Positions 52,932 through 61,204 of a stretch of DNA of 64,000 bases are shown here, in pieces (position 1 is the stretch's first letter; each line of letters starts with the position of its first letter). The position numbers and the translations under genes were made by a program. The notes beneath the pieces are model-generated. The model saw only the letters and a list, made by a program, of their open reading frames with translations, was not told the origin of the DNA and searched no databases. The stretch is from JANNNX01 sp031398745 (GTDB lineage: Bacteria; Actinomycetota; Acidimicrobiia; Acidimicrobiales; CADCSY01), in the NCBI GenBank assembly GCA_031398745.1, contig JANNNX010000054.1:1-64000 (forward strand), read 5' to 3'.

Positions 52932-52949
52932 CGCGGGCGCGAGCCCGCG
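52932..52949. terminator. Hairpin terminator with GCGA tetraloop
   Basis: CGCGGGC (52932-52938), loop GCGA, GCCCGCG (52943-52949): a perfect 7-bp stem with a GNRA-type loop between two convergent genes. There is no T-run, as is common in actinobacteria. Confidence 0.55.
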
Positions 52950-52953
52950 CTCG

Positions 52954-53676
52954 TCAACCGAGCCGGAGGATGCGGAAGCCCTCGGCATGGGCGACACCGA
53001 GCCGCCGGGCGTCGTCGGCGGCCCGGCTGCGGACGAAGTCGCCCAGCCACCCCTCGTCGCCCTCGCCGAGTCTCGACCGGTGACGGGACAGGGCCTCGAT
53101 CTTGCGGTCGATGGTGGCGGTGACGTCGACCCAGACGTCCGCCTCGAGCGACCCGCTGAGCAGCACGGTCTCCACCTGGTGGGGCGGCCCGGCCTCCGGG
53201 AAGTAGGCCGGCGACGCGGCCGCGGGGGCCACCGCATCGAGCGTCGCCCACCCGATGGCCCGATGGTCGACGTGGTTGACGTAGCGGTCGCCGAAGAGCG
53301 CGGCGGTCGGGTCGGGACATACCACCGTGACGGGGGCAACCCGGCGCACGGCGGCGACGATCTCGGCCCGCAGTGACCGGGGGTCGACGTCGAGGTCGCC
53401 GTCGGGGTGGCCGAGTAGCTCGACTCCGGCCAGGCCGAGCACCTCGGCCGCGGCGTGGACCTCGGCGGCCCGGACCTCGGCCAGGGCGACCGGATCGGCA
53501 TCGATCGCCGCGCTCCCCTTCTCGCCCCGGGTGGCGACGACCACGTGGACCTCGCTGCCGGCCGCGGCCCACCGGGCCAGGGTTCCCCCGCAGGACACCT
53601 CGACGTCGTCGGGGTGGGCGTAGACGGCCAGGGCTCGGGCAGGGGTGTCGCCGAGGAGGACCGGCGAGATGCTCAC
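52954..53676 (-). CDS. LmbE/PIG-L family deacetylase
   Basis: Zinc-dependent N-acetylglucosaminyl deacetylase family, 240 residues. The metal motif is LAVYAHPDDVEVSCGGTLA and the second is YVNHVDHRAIGW. Characterised members deacetylate GlcNAc-inositol (MshB), GlcNAc-malate (BshB) or mycothiol conjugates (Mca); the sequence seen does not decide. GTG 53676 lies in the first copy of a 29-bp tandem duplication of the preceding gene's 3' end. Confidence 0.85.
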   Translation of the reverse strand: MSISPVLLGDTPARALAVYAHPDDVEVSCGGTLARWAAAGSEVHVVVATRGEKGSAAIDADPVALAEVRAAEVHAAAEVLGLAGVELLGHPDGDLDVDPRSLRAEIVAAVRRVAPVTVVCPDPTAALFGDRYVNHVDHRAIGWATLDAVAPAAASPAYFPEAGPPHQVETVLLSGSLEADVWVDVTATIDRKIEALSRHRSRLGEGDEGWLGDFVRSRAADDARRLGVAHAEGFRILRLG

Positions 53677-53729
53677 GGCGCCACCCGGAGGGCGGCGGTA
53701 CTCACGGCGCCACCCGGAGGGCGGCGGTG
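53672..53729. repeat. 29-bp tandem duplication at the aldolase/deacetylase junction
   Basis: Unit one 53672-53700 and unit two 53701-53729 differ only in the last base. Unit two holds the last codons and stop of the threonine aldolase gene; unit one repeats them and contains the GTG start of the deacetylase gene, still overlapping a ghost TGA as GTGA. Confidence 0.9.
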
Positions 53730-54709
53730 GCACGGGCGATGTCGGCGTCGTCGACGTCGTGGTGGGTCACCAGCCGCACCCGCCCCGGGCCCACCGTGCC
53801 GGCCAGGATCCCCGCCGCCCGGAGGTGGCCGAGCGCCGTGGCCGGATCGGCGTGGGTGAAGACCACGATGTTGGTGTCGACCGCGGCCGGGTCGACCGCG
53901 TCGGGCCAGCGGTCAGCGACGGCCACGGCCAGCTCCCGGGCTCGGCGATGGTCGTCGGCCAGCCGGTCGACCATCGAGTCGAGCGCCACCAGGCCAGCGG
54001 CCGCCAGAACCCCGGCCTGCCGCAGTTGGCCGCCGAGTCGCCGACGCCAGTGACGGGCCTCGCCGATCACGTCGTGGGGTCCCGCCAGCACCGACCCCAC
54101 GGGGGCGCACAGACCCTTGGTCAGAGCCGTCCACACCGTGGTGGCCCACGACGCCAGCACCGCGGGCGGGCGAGCGGTGGCGACCGCCGCGTTCAGGAGG
54201 CGAGCACCGTCCATGTGCACCGGCAAACCGCTCACCGCCACCCGATCGAGGACCTCGTCGGGCAGCACCCGGCCGCCACTGGCCATGTGGGTCTGCTCGA
54301 CACAGACCAGCGACGGGCGGGTCCAGTGGTGATCGGCGGCCGCCACGTGAAAGGCCACCGCGTCCGGATCGATGGCGCCGCTCAGGTCGTCCAGGGTGAC
54401 CAGCTGGAACGACGCCAGCCCGGTGGCGGCGTGCTCGAAGCTGGCGATGTGCGACGACCGCCCGGCGAGCACCACCGTGCCCGCCGGTGCCTGGGCCCGC
54501 ATCGCCACCTGGTTGGCCATCGTTCCCGACGGCAGGAAGAGCCCGGCGGCCTTCCCCACCAGCGCGGCGTAGCGCTCCTCCAGGCGGCGCACGGTGGGGT
54601 CCTCGCCGTAGCCGTCGTCGCCCACCTCGGCGTCGGCCATGGCCCGGCGCATCTCGGCCGTCGGTCGGGTGAGGGTGTCGGAGCGCAGGTCGACGAGGTC
54701 GTGGGGCAC
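53702..54709 (-). CDS. Low-specificity L-threonine aldolase
   Basis: PLP-dependent fold-type I enzyme of 335 residues. Seen are VDLRSDTLTRPTAEMRRAM, VGDDGYGEDPTVRRLEE, FLPSGTMANQVAMRA, CVEQTHMASGG, VHMDGARLLNAA and the PLP Lys in TALTKGLCAPVGSVL. It cleaves L-threonine and allo-threonine to glycine and acetaldehyde. GTG 54709 lies 9 bases after TACCAT, so the transcript is leaderless and shared with the deacetylase. Divergent from the inositol monophosphatase gene. Confidence 0.92.
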   Translation of the reverse strand: MPHDLVDLRSDTLTRPTAEMRRAMADAEVGDDGYGEDPTVRRLEERYAALVGKAAGLFLPSGTMANQVAMRAQAPAGTVVLAGRSSHIASFEHAATGLASFQLVTLDDLSGAIDPDAVAFHVAAADHHWTRPSLVCVEQTHMASGGRVLPDEVLDRVAVSGLPVHMDGARLLNAAVATARPPAVLASWATTVWTALTKGLCAPVGSVLAGPHDVIGEARHWRRRLGGQLRQAGVLAAAGLVALDSMVDRLADDHRRARELAVAVADRWPDAVDPAAVDTNIVVFTHADPATALGHLRAAGILAGTVGPGRVRLVTHHDVDDADIARATAALRVAP

Positions 54710-54718
54710 CGTCAGGCG

Positions 54719-54741
54719 ATGGTAGGGCTTCCCGCTACCGT
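54719..54741. promoter_or_regulatory. Compact bidirectional promoter: two -10 boxes 11 bp apart
   Basis: Minus-strand TACCAT (54719-54724) serves the threonine aldolase operon and plus-strand TACCGT (54736-54741) serves the inositol monophosphatase operon, 8 bases before GTG 54750. The two polymerases could hardly bind at once. Confidence 0.5.
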
Positions 54742-54749
54742 CGCCGCCA

Positions 54750-55565
54750 GTGCCCGACGACAACCTGCTCGACGAGTTGGCGGCAGTCGCGTCGGCCGCC
54801 GCCCAGGGCGCGGCGGCCATCCTCGGCGCCGGGCGCCGGCCCGAGGGGCGCCAGGTCGCCACCAAGTCGTCGGCCACCGACATGGTCACCGAGGTCGACC
54901 GGGCTGCCGAGGCCGACATCGCGAGCACGATCCTGTCCGTCCGACCCGACGACGGGCTACTGGGCGAGGAGGGCACGTCCCGGCCGGGCAGCTCCGGCGT
55001 GCGCTGGGTGGTCGATCCCCTCGACGGCACCACCAACTACCTCTACGGCTTCCCGTCCTACGGCGTCTCGGTGGCGGCCGAGATCGACGGACGGGTCGAG
55101 GTCGGCGTCGTGATCGACGTGGCGCAGGGCGAGACGTTCAGCGCCGTCCGGGGCCGGGGCGCCCATCGCGACGGCCTGCCCCTCACCTGCTCCGGCGTCG
55201 ACTCGCTGGCGATGTCACTGGTCGGCACGGGCTTCTCGTACCACGCCGCCCATCGAGCCCAGCAGGCGGAGGTGCTCGTCCAGGTCCTGCCCCGGGTGCG
55301 CGATATCCGCCGAGCCGGAGCGGCGGCCATCGATCTGTGTTGGGTGGCCTGCGGCCGACTCGACGCCTTCTACGAGGAGGGCCTCCAACCCTGGGACGGC
55401 GCCGCCGGAGGCCTGGTGGCGCTCGAGGCCGGTGCGGTGCTGGAGGTCGGTCCCAGCCCGCACCCCCCGAGGACGCTCACGGTCGCCGCCGCCCCGGGCA
55501 TCGCCGCCGCCCTCGACCAGTTGTTGGGGGAGGCCGGCGCCCGACCGCGGCATGCGGCATCCTGA
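54750..55565 (+). CDS. Inositol monophosphatase family protein
   Basis: Metal-dependent phosphatase of 271 residues. Seen are DMVTEVDRAAEADI, LLGEEG, WVVDPLDGTTNYLYGFPSYG (motif A) and LQPWDGAAGGLVALEAG (motif B). Likely removes phosphate from inositol phosphates, possibly histidinol phosphate or fructose-bisphosphate as in relatives. In actinobacteria inositol feeds phosphatidylinositol and mycothiol, which suits the nearby deacetylase, but that link is inference. The response regulator starts 6 bases after its stop. Confidence 0.92.
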   Translation: MPDDNLLDELAAVASAAAQGAAAILGAGRRPEGRQVATKSSATDMVTEVDRAAEADIASTILSVRPDDGLLGEEGTSRPGSSGVRWVVDPLDGTTNYLYGFPSYGVSVAAEIDGRVEVGVVIDVAQGETFSAVRGRGAHRDGLPLTCSGVDSLAMSLVGTGFSYHAAHRAQQAEVLVQVLPRVRDIRRAGAAAIDLCWVACGRLDAFYEEGLQPWDGAAGGLVALEAGAVLEVGPSPHPPRTLTVAAAPGIAAALDQLLGEAGARPRHAAS

Positions 55566-55571
55566 GAGGCC

Positions 55572-56252
55572 ATGGCGACCCACATCCTCACCGTCGAGGA
55601 CGACGAGCGCATTCGCACCGCAGTGCGCATGGCCCTGGAGGACGAGGGCTGGCAGGTCCACGAGGCCGACACCGGCGAGACCGCCCTCGAGGTGTTCGAG
55701 GCCCACCCGACCGACGTGGTCCTGATCGACCTGATGCTCCCCGGCATCGACGGCTTCGAGCTGTGCCGGGCCCTGCGGCGCACCAGTGACGTGCCCATCG
55801 TCATGGTCACCGCCCGCACCGACACCCACGACGTGGTGGCCGGGCTCGAAGCCGGTGCGGATGACTACTTGACCAAGCCGTTCCAGCCCAAGGAGCTCTC
55901 GGCCCGCATCCGGGCCCTCCTCCGGCGGACCCGACCGGTCGGGCCGGGCCGGGCCCACCTCCGCTTCGGCGAGCTCGAGATCGTCCCCGACGAGGGCACG
56001 GTCCGCTCCGGGACCAGGGAGATCCACCTCACCCGCACCGAGTTCCGCCTGCTCTGCGAGCTGGCCCTCAACGTGGGCAAGGTGTTCTCCCGCGAGGAGC
56101 TGCTCGAGCGGGTCTGGGGCTACGACTACTTCGGCGACGGTCGACTGGTCGACGTGCACGTCCGCCGGCTGCGGACCAAGGTCGAACCCGACCCGGCGAA
56201 CCCTCGCCACGTCCTCACCGTTCGGGGCCTCGGCTACAAGCTCCAACCCTGA
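55572..56252 (+). CDS. OmpR-family response regulator (MtrA-like)
   Basis: The protein has 226 residues. The receiver domain has the acidic pocket VEDDERI, phospho-acceptor D53 in VLIDLMLPGIDGFE, VMVTART and YLTKPF. A winged-helix DNA-binding domain follows (LTRTEFRLLCELALNVGKVFSREELLERVWG, VDVHVRRLRTKVEPDP). Followed by a histidine kinase and a GerMN lipoprotein, the order of mtrA-mtrB-lpqB, a cell-wall and division regulator in actinobacteria. Orthology is inferred from order and similarity. Confidence 0.92.
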   Translation: MATHILTVEDDERIRTAVRMALEDEGWQVHEADTGETALEVFEAHPTDVVLIDLMLPGIDGFELCRALRRTSDVPIVMVTARTDTHDVVAGLEAGADDYLTKPFQPKELSARIRALLRRTRPVGPGRAHLRFGELEIVPDEGTVRSGTREIHLTRTEFRLLCELALNVGKVFSREELLERVWGYDYFGDGRLVDVHVRRLRTKVEPDPANPRHVLTVRGLGYKLQP

Positions 56253-56254
56253 GC

Positions 56255-57754
56255 ATGACCTCCCAGCGCCGCCAGGGCCTGCGGGCGCGCCTGGTCGGCG
56301 TCGGCCAGCGCCTACTCCCCCAGGCCCGCCGCCTGGGGCTGCGAGCCCGGCTGATCGCCGCCTTCGCCCTGGGCGGGCTGGCCCTCTCGACTCTCATGGC
56401 CGTGATCTCGTTCTCGCTGGTGCGCCAGAACCTGGTCGAGCAACGGGAGCGGACGGCCACCACCGAGGCCTACGTCAACGCCCGGGTGATCCGCGACAAC
56501 CTCCAGGTGGCGGGCACCGAAGAGAGCGCGCTGCTCGACTCGCTGCGCACCCAGTCGAGCGCCAGCCCGGTGCTGTACCGGAGCGGGCAGTGGTTCTCCG
56601 GGGTCGGGCCCAGCATCCCCGACGAGGTCCGAGACGACGTGCTCGGCGGCACCACCACCCGTATGCGCTATGACGACGGGGGCCAGACGACCTTCGTCAT
56701 CGGTATCCCCATCCCGTCGGTGGATGCCGCCTACTTCGAGGTCTCGACTTTCGACGAGCTCGACAGCACCTTGCGCTCGCTCGGGATCTCGCTGGTGGTG
56801 GCGGCCTTGCTGACCACGGTCGCCGGCGCCGCCCTGGGGGCCTACGCGAGCCGCCACGTGCTGCGCCCGCTGTCGCAGGTGCGCCGGGCGGCGGCCGCCA
56901 TCGCCGGTGGCCGGCTCGACACCCGGGTGGCGCGGGTCGACGACGCCGACCTCGGCGCGCTGGTCGGCTCGTTCAACGACATGGCCGGCGCCCTCCAGGA
57001 GCGGATCGAGCGCGACACCCGCTTCGCGTCCGATGTCAGCCACGAGCTGCGGTCGCCCCTCACCACGCTGGCGGCCGCGGTCGAGGTGCTCGAAGGTCAG
57101 CGCGACGAGATCCCGGATCGGGCCCGGGCTGCACTCGACCTGCTGCGCGACGACATTGGCCGGTTCACCGCCATGGTCGACGACCTGCTCGAGATCTCCC
57201 GGTTCGACGCCGGGGCGGCCAGCCTCGACCTGGGCGAGGTCGACATCGCCGAGCTGGTGCGCCAGTCGGTGGCGGCCAGCAGCCCGACCCCGGTGCCGGT
57301 CGTGCTCGGACCGGGGGCCGAAGGTTGCATCGTTCCGGTCGACAAGCGTCGTTTCGTCCGGGTCATGACCAACCTGCTCGACAACGCCACCAGTTACGCC
57401 GGGGGCGCCACCCGCATCACCGTCGACGTCCTCGGGGCGACGGTCCGGGTCGGGGTGGAGGACGCCGGACCCGGCATCCGTCCCGACGAGCGAGAGCGGG
57501 TCTTCGAGCGGTTCTCCCGGGCCCACGTCGAGGCCCGCAGCCGGGGTATGAGCGAGGGCACCGGCCTCGGCCTTTCCCTGGTCCGGGGCCACATCGAGCT
57601 CCATGGCGGGCGGGTGTGGATCGAGGATCGTCCCGACGAGCCGACGGGGGCACGCTTCGTGCTGGAGCTGGCCCGGGTCCTCCACGGCCTCCCCGAGCTG
57701 CCGGAAGAGGATCTCGGCCCGGCCGCGGTGCCGGCGTCGGAGGTCGAGTCGTGA
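56255..57754 (+). CDS. Sensor histidine kinase (MtrB-like)
   Basis: Membrane sensor of 499 residues. Two membrane segments (LIAAFALGGLALSTLMAVISF and LGISLVVAALLTTVAGAALG) bound an extracytoplasmic domain of about 110 residues. HAMP, then HisKA with phospho-acceptor H263 in FASDVSHELRSPL, then HATPase with NLLDNATSYAGG, VEDAGPGI and GTGLGLSLV. It lies 2 bases after the response regulator and overlaps the lipoprotein gene as GTGA (57751-57754). Confidence 0.93.
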   Translation: MTSQRRQGLRARLVGVGQRLLPQARRLGLRARLIAAFALGGLALSTLMAVISFSLVRQNLVEQRERTATTEAYVNARVIRDNLQVAGTEESALLDSLRTQSSASPVLYRSGQWFSGVGPSIPDEVRDDVLGGTTTRMRYDDGGQTTFVIGIPIPSVDAAYFEVSTFDELDSTLRSLGISLVVAALLTTVAGAALGAYASRHVLRPLSQVRRAAAAIAGGRLDTRVARVDDADLGALVGSFNDMAGALQERIERDTRFASDVSHELRSPLTTLAAAVEVLEGQRDEIPDRARAALDLLRDDIGRFTAMVDDLLEISRFDAGAASLDLGEVDIAELVRQSVAASSPTPVPVVLGPGAEGCIVPVDKRRFVRVMTNLLDNATSYAGGATRITVDVLGATVRVGVEDAGPGIRPDERERVFERFSRAHVEARSRGMSEGTGLGLSLVRGHIELHGGRVWIEDRPDEPTGARFVLELARVLHGLPELPEEDLGPAAVPASEVES

Positions 57755-58338
57755 TCGGGCGCCGCCCGGTCGCCGCCCTGGGGGCGGTGGTCCTGGCACT
57801 GGCGGTGGTCGGGTGCGGGGTGCCCACCGATGCCCAGCCCCGCCAGGTCGACCCCGATCAGGTTCCCTTCGACCTCCTCGACCCCGACCAGCGGTCGGCG
57901 GCCGACGAGAGCACCACCGGCAACGCCACCATCTTCCTGGTCGACAGCGACGGCCAGCTGGTCGAGCGACGGCGACGAGTGCCCGACGGCAACGACGTCG
58001 TCGGCGTGATCACTGCGCTGCTGGCGGGGCCCGGCCGCACCGAGAGCACCCTCGGGTTGCGCAGCGCGGTACCGAGCGGGACGATCCTTCTCGGCGTGGT
58101 CGGACCCGACAACGGCCTGGTCACCCTCGACCTGTCGGCCACCGTGGCCGACATTCCCCGCCAGGACCAGCGAGCCGCGCTCGGTCAGCTGGCGCTCACC
58201 GCCATCGCCATCGACGGCGTCAACAGCGTGCTGTTCGCGCTCAACGGCGAGGCCCAGCCGGTGCCCGGGGCCGACGGCCAGCTCACCGACGAGCCGCTGG
58301 TGGCCAGCGACCTGCGGGAGCTGCTGGCATCCTCCTGA
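57751..58338 (+). CDS. GerMN-domain lipoprotein (LpqB-like)
   Basis: Lipoprotein of 195 residues. Signal peptide with lipobox at LALAVVGC, so Cys is lipidated by Lgt and cleaved by LspA. The mature part is a GerMN domain (ATIFLVDSDGQLVERRRRVP, VVGVITALLAGPGRTE, VTLDLSATVADIPRQDQRAALGQLALTA). In mycobacteria LpqB sits after MtrB and influences its signalling; this protein is much shorter and lacks the propeller. GTGA overlap with the kinase gene. Confidence 0.88.
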   Translation: MIGRRPVAALGAVVLALAVVGCGVPTDAQPRQVDPDQVPFDLLDPDQRSAADESTTGNATIFLVDSDGQLVERRRRVPDGNDVVGVITALLAGPGRTESTLGLRSAVPSGTILLGVVGPDNGLVTLDLSATVADIPRQDQRAALGQLALTAIAIDGVNSVLFALNGEAQPVPGADGQLTDEPLVASDLRELLASS

Positions 58339-58345
58339 GCGCCAC

Positions 58346-58381
58346 CCCGGGGAGGTCCGCCCGCGGGCCGACCTCCCCGGG
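58346..58381. terminator. 12-bp bidirectional terminator hairpin
   Basis: CCCGGGGAGGTC (58346-58357) and GACCTCCCCGGG (58370-58381) form a perfect 12-bp stem with a 12-nt loop, between convergent genes. It should end both the two-component operon and the ferritin-like operon. Confidence 0.8.
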
Positions 58382-58390
58382 AACCGTTCC

Positions 58391-59206
58391 CTAGACCAGG
58401 GCCTCCAGGTCCACCACGCTGGACTGGAAGGCCTCGGTGGTCTGGAAGCCTCCCGCCGCGTACTGCGGGTACTCGGCGCTGGCCAGGACACCACCGAGGA
58501 TGGTGACGTGGCGGGCCTCGACGCCACCCACGGCCATCGACGCCGCCCACAGGTCGGGCGAGGACAGCATCGGCACGACGCCCTGGTAGGTCTGGGCGGC
58601 CGCCACCTCGAGGGTGTAGGCCAAGGCCAGCACGCTGCGCTCGTCGGTGAGGGCGGCCACCGCCGGGTCGACCACCATCTCCTTGAGCACCGGGTTGGCC
58701 ATGGTGTAGGCATCGCCGCCCAGGTCGGTGGTGGCCCGCTGGAACGTCTGGGAGTGCTCCATGTGGTGACTCTGGAAGAGCACCGCGAACTCCGCCACGG
58801 CCGAGGAGATACCCAGCGCAGAGGCGTTGTCGATCGCCGCCTGGTACGTCTCGACCGCCAGCTCCTCGAGCGACGACGCGGTCCGCAGCACGGTGATGTC
58901 CTGCTCGGTGGAGGTGCCGTTGCCCATCGTGGTGCTGGTGGTGGCGCCCGTGCCCGACCCGCTGTCGCCGTCGTCGTCGCTGCCGCAGGCGGCGATGACC
59001 GCACCGGTGAGCACGGTCATGCCACCGAAGGTCAGGAAGCGGCGGCGGTCGAGGCCGCCGAGAGCGAAGTCGGCTCGGTCTCGGGGGCTGTGCTGGCGGT
59101 CGCCGAAGACCCGCTTCAAGGCCTCGGTGAACCTCGGCATGGCCTCGCGCTGGTCACGCTCGACGCCGCGGAGCTCGCGGCGCAGCTCGTCTCGGGAGAT
59201 GTCCAT
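58391..59206 (-). CDS. Exported ferritin-like domain lipoprotein
   Basis: The protein has 271 residues. After a 50-residue cytoplasmic lead comes a twin-arginine signal, DRRRFLTFGGMTVLTG, and a lipobox VIAACGS, then a Ser/Thr/Gly linker and a ferritin-like four-helix domain (LEELAVETYQAAID, FQSHHMEHSQTFQ, LALAYTLEVAAAQTYQ, GGVEARHVTILGGV) with Glu and His at di-iron-like spacing. Function is unknown in this family. Strong AGGAGG 10 bases before the ATG. Second gene of a pair with the next protein. Confidence 0.85.
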   Translation of the reverse strand: MDISRDELRRELRGVERDQREAMPRFTEALKRVFGDRQHSPRDRADFALGGLDRRRFLTFGGMTVLTGAVIAACGSDDDGDSGSGTGATTSTTMGNGTSTEQDITVLRTASSLEELAVETYQAAIDNASALGISSAVAEFAVLFQSHHMEHSQTFQRATTDLGGDAYTMANPVLKEMVVDPAVAALTDERSVLALAYTLEVAAAQTYQGVVPMLSSPDLWAASMAVGGVEARHVTILGGVLASAEYPQYAAGGFQTTEAFQSSVVDLEALV

Positions 59207-59239
59207 CGTCTTGTGTCCTCCTGGTGGGATCGGGCGGGG

Positions 59240-59971
59240 TTAGGAGACGGGGTAGTCGTCGGGGGTGAGCGCCTCGGCCCCCATGGCCGCCACGCTGATC
59301 TCCACGGGCAGGTAGTTGGCGGTGTCGGCCGCGTAGCCGAGGGCGCTGCCCAGGACCACCGCGTGCTGGGACTCGACCGGGAGGATCGAGGCGGTCAGCT
59401 CGGCGGCGTCGGGGCTGGTGAGGACGCCCAGCGCGAACAGGTAGGTGGCGGCGGCCTGGTTCTCGAGCTGGAAGGCGAACGCCAGCACGTCCTCCTGGGT
59501 CTTGAGGCCCTGGAGGGTGGGAGTGAGCGCCTCGATCAGCTTGGCGTTGGCCGCCGGCTTGGCCCCGCCGACCAGGCCGGCGAACGCGTCGCCGTGGTCC
59601 TGGTGGTGACCGGCGAACGTCTCGGCCGCGGTGAGTACGGCACCGCTGAGCAGCGGGGCACCCATCTGGTAGGCCGCCACCGCGGCGTACTCGACACTGG
59701 CTGCAAACGTGGCCACGTCGGTGTCGGTCACCTCGGCCGCCATGGCCCTCGGGAGGAGCCGCGACACCGGCACCAGCGCGCTGCCCACGGTGAGGGCGGC
59801 GCCGCCGAGGGCAGCCTTGGTCAGGAACCCTCGCCGGTCCTGGCCCCCCAGGCGGCGGCCCTCTCCGAAGATGAGCTCGCGGTTGTCGTCGTGGAAGCTG
59901 CCCATGCTCTCGCGGTGCTGGTCGTCGACATCGCCGACCATCCGCTTGAGCGCTCCTTCGCTGATCTGCAT
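59240..59971 (-). CDS. Exported ferritin-like domain protein (Tat)
   Basis: The protein has 243 residues. Lead sequence, then the twin-arginine signal QDRRGFLTKAALGGAALTVG with probable cleavage after RAMAA, then a ferritin-like helical bundle: AASVEYAAVAAYQMG, FAGHHQDHGDAFAG, FAFQLENQAAATYLFALG and LPVESQHAVVLGSALG. The Glu/His pattern parallels the downstream protein, indicating an ancient duplication. AGGAGG lies 6 bases before the ATG. The two genes are 33 bases apart and likely one operon, perhaps for envelope metal or redox protection (inference). Confidence 0.85.
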   Translation of the reverse strand: MQISEGALKRMVGDVDDQHRESMGSFHDDNRELIFGEGRRLGGQDRRGFLTKAALGGAALTVGSALVPVSRLLPRAMAAEVTDTDVATFAASVEYAAVAAYQMGAPLLSGAVLTAAETFAGHHQDHGDAFAGLVGGAKPAANAKLIEALTPTLQGLKTQEDVLAFAFQLENQAAATYLFALGVLTSPDAAELTASILPVESQHAVVLGSALGYAADTANYLPVEISVAAMGAEALTPDDYPVS

Positions 59972-60123
59972 CCGAGTCCTCCTCGACTCCTCCGGACGCC
60001 GGCTGGGTAGCTCGGCGAGGTCTGTCGTCGGGCGCTCTACGGTGCCGGTCACGCCAGCGGATGACCGTTGCCCTGAAGTCCGCCAGCCCTGACCCTCGGA
60101 GGAAGTCAGCGGGATCGGCCCGA

Positions 60124-61155
60124 TCAGCCGAAGAAGACCTCGGCCACCTCGTGGAAGAGCGACGGGTCGATCAACTTCAGCTCGGCCACCGCCTCGTCCA
60201 GCGGGACGAGCACGATCCGGTCGGCCCGCAGGGCCACCATCTGGCCGAAGCCCCCGGCGTGGACGGCGTCGATGGCGGCGATCCCGAACCGGGTGGACAG
60301 CACCCGGTCGAAGGCGGTCGGCGTCCCGCCCCGCTGGATGTGCCCGAGGATGGTGACCCGGGTCTCGAAGCCGGTGCGGGCCTCGATCTCGGCCGCCAGG
60401 AGGTTGCCGATGCCGCCGAGTCGGACGTGACCGAACTGGTCGACCTCTCCCTCCTCGATGGAGATGGTCCCCTCCTTGGGCGCCGCCCCCTCGGCCACCA
60501 CCACCACGGAGGCGAAGCGGCCCTTGGCGTGGCGGGTTCGCAGCGACTCGCAGACCTCGTCGATGTCGAAGGGCTCCTCGGGCACGAGGATCTCGCTGGC
60601 CCCGCCGGCGATCCCGGCGTAGAGCGCGATGTGGCCGGCGTGGCGACCCATCACCTCGCAGACCATGACCCGGTCGTGCGACTCGGCGGTGGTGTGCAGC
60701 CGGTCGATGGCGTCGGTGGCGATCTGGACCGCGGTGTGGAACCCGAAGGTGACCTCGGTGGCCCCCAGGTCGTTGTCGATGGTCTTGGGGACCCCGACGA
60801 TCGACACCCCCTCGCCGGCCAGCCGGTTGGCCACCCCGAGGGTGTCCTCGCCGCCGATGGCGATCAGCGCGTCGATCTCCAGCTCCTGCAGGCTGGCCCG
60901 GCACCGCTCGGCGCCACCCTCGATGGTGTACGGATTGGTCCGGGAGGTCCCGATGACGGTGCCGCCCCGGGGCAGGGTCCCCCGCATGGCCTCGACATCG
61001 AGGGGCCGCCAGTGACCTTCCAGGACCCCCCGCCACCCGTCGAGGAAGCCGACGAAGGTGTCGTCGTGGAGCCGCTCGCCCTTGCGGACCACGGCCCGGA
61101 TGACGGCGTTGAGTCCGGGGCAGTCGCCGCCGCCGGTGAGGATCCCGATCTTCAC
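60124..61155 (-). CDS. 6-phosphofructokinase, probably PPi-dependent
   Basis: PfkA-family enzyme of 343 residues. Seen are LTGGGDCPGLNAVIRAV, IAIGGEDTLGVANRL, VGVPKTIDNDLGATEVTFGF, CEVMGRHAGHIAL and LGHIQRGGTPTAFDR. The G-G-E-D-T Asp and the Lys of P-K-T-I-D-N-D occupy the two positions that distinguish pyrophosphate-dependent from ATP-dependent enzymes (both Gly in E. coli PfkA), so PPi is the likely phosphoryl donor. GTG 61155 lies 6 bases after TAGCGT (61162-61167). Confidence 0.9.
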   Translation of the reverse strand: MKIGILTGGGDCPGLNAVIRAVVRKGERLHDDTFVGFLDGWRGVLEGHWRPLDVEAMRGTLPRGGTVIGTSRTNPYTIEGGAERCRASLQELEIDALIAIGGEDTLGVANRLAGEGVSIVGVPKTIDNDLGATEVTFGFHTAVQIATDAIDRLHTTAESHDRVMVCEVMGRHAGHIALYAGIAGGASEILVPEEPFDIDEVCESLRTRHAKGRFASVVVVAEGAAPKEGTISIEEGEVDQFGHVRLGGIGNLLAAEIEARTGFETRVTILGHIQRGGTPTAFDRVLSTRFGIAAIDAVHAGGFGQMVALRADRIVLVPLDEAVAELKLIDPSLFHEVAEVFFG

Positions 61156-61161
61156 GCCGCC

Positions 61162-61167
61162 ACGCTA
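61162..61167 (-). promoter_or_regulatory. TAGCGT -10 box for the phosphofructokinase gene
   Basis: TAGCGT followed by 6 bases and GTG 61155. Confidence 0.45.
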
Positions 61168-61204
61168 ACCAGCCCGGCCCCCGGCAACGTCGGGGCCTGC
61201 CCGA

